From Phycisphaerae bacterium (GTDB taxonomy: Bacteria; Planctomycetota; Phycisphaerae; UBA1845; PWPN01): DNA of 62,304 nt. The stretch covers positions 1 through 62,304 of the forward strand of contig DAOOIV010000018.1 in assembly GCA_035384605.1 (NCBI GenBank), written 5' to 3'. This document shows positions 60,584 through 62,304 of this stretch, one piece after another. Made by a program: the position numbers and the translations under genes. How positions within the stretch are numbered: position 1 is the first letter of the stretch; each line of letters starts with the position of its first letter. The notes under the pieces are model-generated. The model was not told the origin of the DNA and ran no database searches. It saw nothing but the letters and a program-made list of their open reading frames with translations.

Positions 60584-60612
60584 GTGACAGGCGATTTCGG
60601 CGGTGTTATAGT
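60584..60612 (+). promoter_or_regulatory. Putative promoter of the Atg22/UMF1-type transporter gene
   Basis: GTGACA (60584-60589), 17-base spacer, TATAGT (60607-60612): five of six matches in each hexamer. Transcription would start near 60619, so an ATG at 60621 would be leaderless and the GTG at 60672 is favoured. Confidence 0.6.
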
Positions 60613-60671
60613 CCGCGGCGATGAGTGCCGACCGGTCCTGTCATTCTGAGTCATCGAGCGGAAGACGAGTT

Positions 60672-62033
60672 GTGTCATGCCCGGCCGTTCGCGTCGGGTT
60701 TCTGGAGCGCCTCGGTCTGCACCGGCCGGAACTGCGGGCCTGGGCGATGTACGACTGGGCGAACTCGGCGTTTGTGACCACGATCATGACCGCCGTGTTT
60801 CCGATCTACTATTCGAGCGTGGCCGGGGCGCATCTGACGCCGGAAGCCTCGCAGATGCGGTTCACGCTTTCGACGACGATCGGCTTGAGTCTCATTGCGG
60901 TGATGGCGCCGCTGCTCGGGGCAATGACCGATTTCCTGCCGGTCAAGAAGCAACTGATCAAGGCTTTTCTGGGCATCGGGCTGGTTTCGACGGCTGCGAT
61001 GTACTTTGTCGGCTACAACGATCTTCTCTTGGCATCGTTGCTGTTTGTTGTGGCCAACATCGCGGTGAACGGGAGTTTCGTCTTTTACGACGCTTTGCTG
61101 CCGCATATTGCCGGGAAGGACGAAATGGACCGAGTGTCGAGCGCCGGCTATGCCCTCGGCTATGTCGGCGGGGGGGTGTTGCTGGCGATCCAACTGGTGT
61201 GGATTGATCCGAGTATCGTGGGCCTTCCTGCGCGGCAGCCTGGGACACCTGAGGAGGGGACGTGGCCCACGCGGGTGGCGTTCCTTTCGGTGGCGGTGTG
61301 GTGGCTTCTTTTTTCGATCCCGCTGTTTCGGCGCGTGCCCGAGCCGCCGGTTCGCTTGCATGCGGACGGTCGCGGAACGGGTGATTTAGTCAAGGCATCG
61401 CTGTTGCAGCTTTGGGCCACGCTGCGGGATCTGCGAGGGTTCAAAGATGCTTTTGTGATGCTGCTGGCCTTTCTGATCTACAACGACGGCATCGGGACCA
61501 TTTACCGGCTGGCCACGATTTACGGGGAGGGACTTCATTTCGATCGCACGATCATGATCGCGGCGATCATGATCACGCAGTTTGTGGGCGTGCCGTTCGC
61601 ATTCCTGTTCGGCAGTCTGGCCGGGCGAATCGGCAGCCGGCCGTGCATCTTTTTGACACTCGTTGTCTACACGTTCATCAGCATCGGCGGGTATTTCATG
61701 ACCACGTCGGTGCATTTCCTGCTGCTGGCGCTGGGTGTTGGGATGGTGCAGGGGGGGGCGCAGGCGCTGAGTCGGTCCTTGTTTGCGAGCATGATTCCGC
61801 GGCACAAGTCGGGGCAGTTTTTCGGCCTGTTCGCGGTGATGGAGAAGTTCGCGGGGATCATGGGGCCGGCGGTTTGGACGGTCATGCTGGCAGCCGGCGT
61901 TTCCGGTCGCACGCCCATCCTGTCGGTCATCGGTTTCTTTGCGGTGGGCGGTATCCTGCTATCACTTGTGAACGTCGAACGCGGGCGGCAGGCGGCCCGG
62001 GCGGCGGAGGAGCAGGCGGTGGGGGGCGGCTGA
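60672..62033 (+). CDS. MFS transporter, vacuole-effluxer Atg22-like/UMF1 family
   Basis: 453 aa from GTG at 60672 (GGAAG 7 bases upstream); the frame extends to ATG 60621, which lies on the predicted transcription start. The signature RAWAMYDWANSAFVTTIMTAVFPIYY is characteristic. About 12 helices follow, with VNGSFVFYDALLPHIA, DRVSSAGYALGYVGGG and the late QGGAQALSRSLFASMIP. Bacterial members are uncharacterised; the fungal relative exports amino acids from the vacuole. Substrate is unknown. Confidence 0.9.
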   Translation: MSCPAVRVGFLERLGLHRPELRAWAMYDWANSAFVTTIMTAVFPIYYSSVAGAHLTPEASQMRFTLSTTIGLSLIAVMAPLLGAMTDFLPVKKQLIKAFLGIGLVSTAAMYFVGYNDLLLASLLFVVANIAVNGSFVFYDALLPHIAGKDEMDRVSSAGYALGYVGGGVLLAIQLVWIDPSIVGLPARQPGTPEEGTWPTRVAFLSVAVWWLLFSIPLFRRVPEPPVRLHADGRGTGDLVKASLLQLWATLRDLRGFKDAFVMLLAFLIYNDGIGTIYRLATIYGEGLHFDRTIMIAAIMITQFVGVPFAFLFGSLAGRIGSRPCIFLTLVVYTFISIGGYFMTTSVHFLLLALGVGMVQGGAQALSRSLFASMIPRHKSGQFFGLFAVMEKFAGIMGPAVWTVMLAAGVSGRTPILSVIGFFAVGGILLSLVNVERGRQAARAAEEQAVGGG

Positions 62034-62250
62034 GTCTGGTTCCCGGCCGTCGGCAGGGAGATGTTGCGGTCACGAACAGATCCCGTCGGCGGGGCGATAA
62101 AGCCTTTCCGCTACGTGAGATAGGGCGATTTCCACCGCGTGTAGGGGAGGGAACGAAGCCGCCTCGGGTCCAACTTCCGGCATCGGGGCGTGTCTGTCTG
62201 GGTGAGGGAAACCGGGCGTCAGCGCCATGGCGTCAAGGAGCGAATCAGCG

Positions 62251-62304
62251 ATGAAAGGAATGATACGAGCGACAGCGGCGGTTCTTCTGCTGGGTTCGGC
62301 GGCC
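62251..62304 (+). CDS. Start of a secreted protein, truncated by the window edge
   Basis: 18 codons from ATG at 62251, with AAGGAG about 10 bases upstream. The visible residues MKGMIRATAAVLLLGSAA look like the n-region and hydrophobic core of a signal peptide. The rest lies beyond the window, so no function can be given. The 217-bp spacer before it shows no other gene. Confidence 0.6.
   Translation, partial: MKGMIRATAAVLLLGSAA

Noticed and set aside
61412..62254. 280-codon plus-strand open frame overlapping the transporter end
   Set aside because: It is the +1 frame of the transporter gene and runs through the following spacer without motifs or a ribosome site.

Overview
The window looks like a chromosome fragment of a planctomycete-type bacterium (Planctomycetota, most like the Phycisphaerae). 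The support is indirect: high GC; four Gfo/Idh/MocA oxidoreductases, two with N-terminal twin-arginine motifs; a sulfatase; GH38 and GH127 glycosidases; a secreted phosphoesterase ending in a dockerin-like tail; a ceramidase-like enzyme fused to a LamG-type domain; and several families of dispersed palindromes. No rRNA, tRNA, CRISPR, phage or IS transposase gene was seen, so the assignment is inference.

Layout. 0.3-5.3 kb: serA with a Gfo/Idh gene, divergent from an SMP-30/gluconolactonase-like gene, then proC. 5.4-9.9 kb: a sugar-uptake block with an exported rhamnose-mutarotase-like lipoprotein, an SSS symporter carrying an extra soluble domain, and a ribose-type binding protein and permease with no ATPase. 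9.9-14.4 kb: methyltransferase plus GH38, divergent from a MoeB/ThiF-type E1 enzyme. 14.6-20.1 kb: a Tat-type Gfo/Idh protein, a palindrome-dense spacer, GH127, a membrane protein and a BamE-like protein. 20.2-25.1 kb: typA, a MITE-like palindrome, an orphan Phd-type antitoxin and mutL. 25.4-30.8 kb: sulfatase, a RuvC-like nuclease, an orphan histidine kinase, and an overlapping pair of secreted hydrolases.

31.0-37.0 kb: a four-gene minus-strand unit (Gfo/Idh, class III aminotransferase, M20 hydrolase, Gfo/Idh) behind a near-consensus promoter whose spacer is a perfect 16-bp palindrome. This is the best candidate here for an undescribed regulated pathway. 37.2-43.3 kb: ceramidase-like/LamG protein, then GNAT, SSS symporter and LmbE-like deacetylase. 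43.8-48.7 kb: a CUT1 ABC importer without ATPase, and a TPR protein. 48.7-51.9 kb: hisD-hisC-hisB, with a REP-like palindrome inside the hisB reading frame. 52.2-62.3 kb: short MgtE-type transporter, phosphoesterase with dockerin-like tail, UroD-like protein, GT39-like membrane protein, large U32 protein, Atg22/UMF1-type transporter, and the first codons of a secreted protein cut by the window edge.

Together the genes suggest a heterotroph that degrades complex, partly sulfated or amino-substituted glycans: exported hydrolases release sugars, two ABC systems and two Na+ symporters import them, and paralogous Gfo/Idh enzymes with partners convert unusual sugars. Housekeeping genes (serA, proC, typA, mutL, his) are interspersed. 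Start sites were chosen by Shine-Dalgarno spacing where possible, and several are shorter than the longest open frame.
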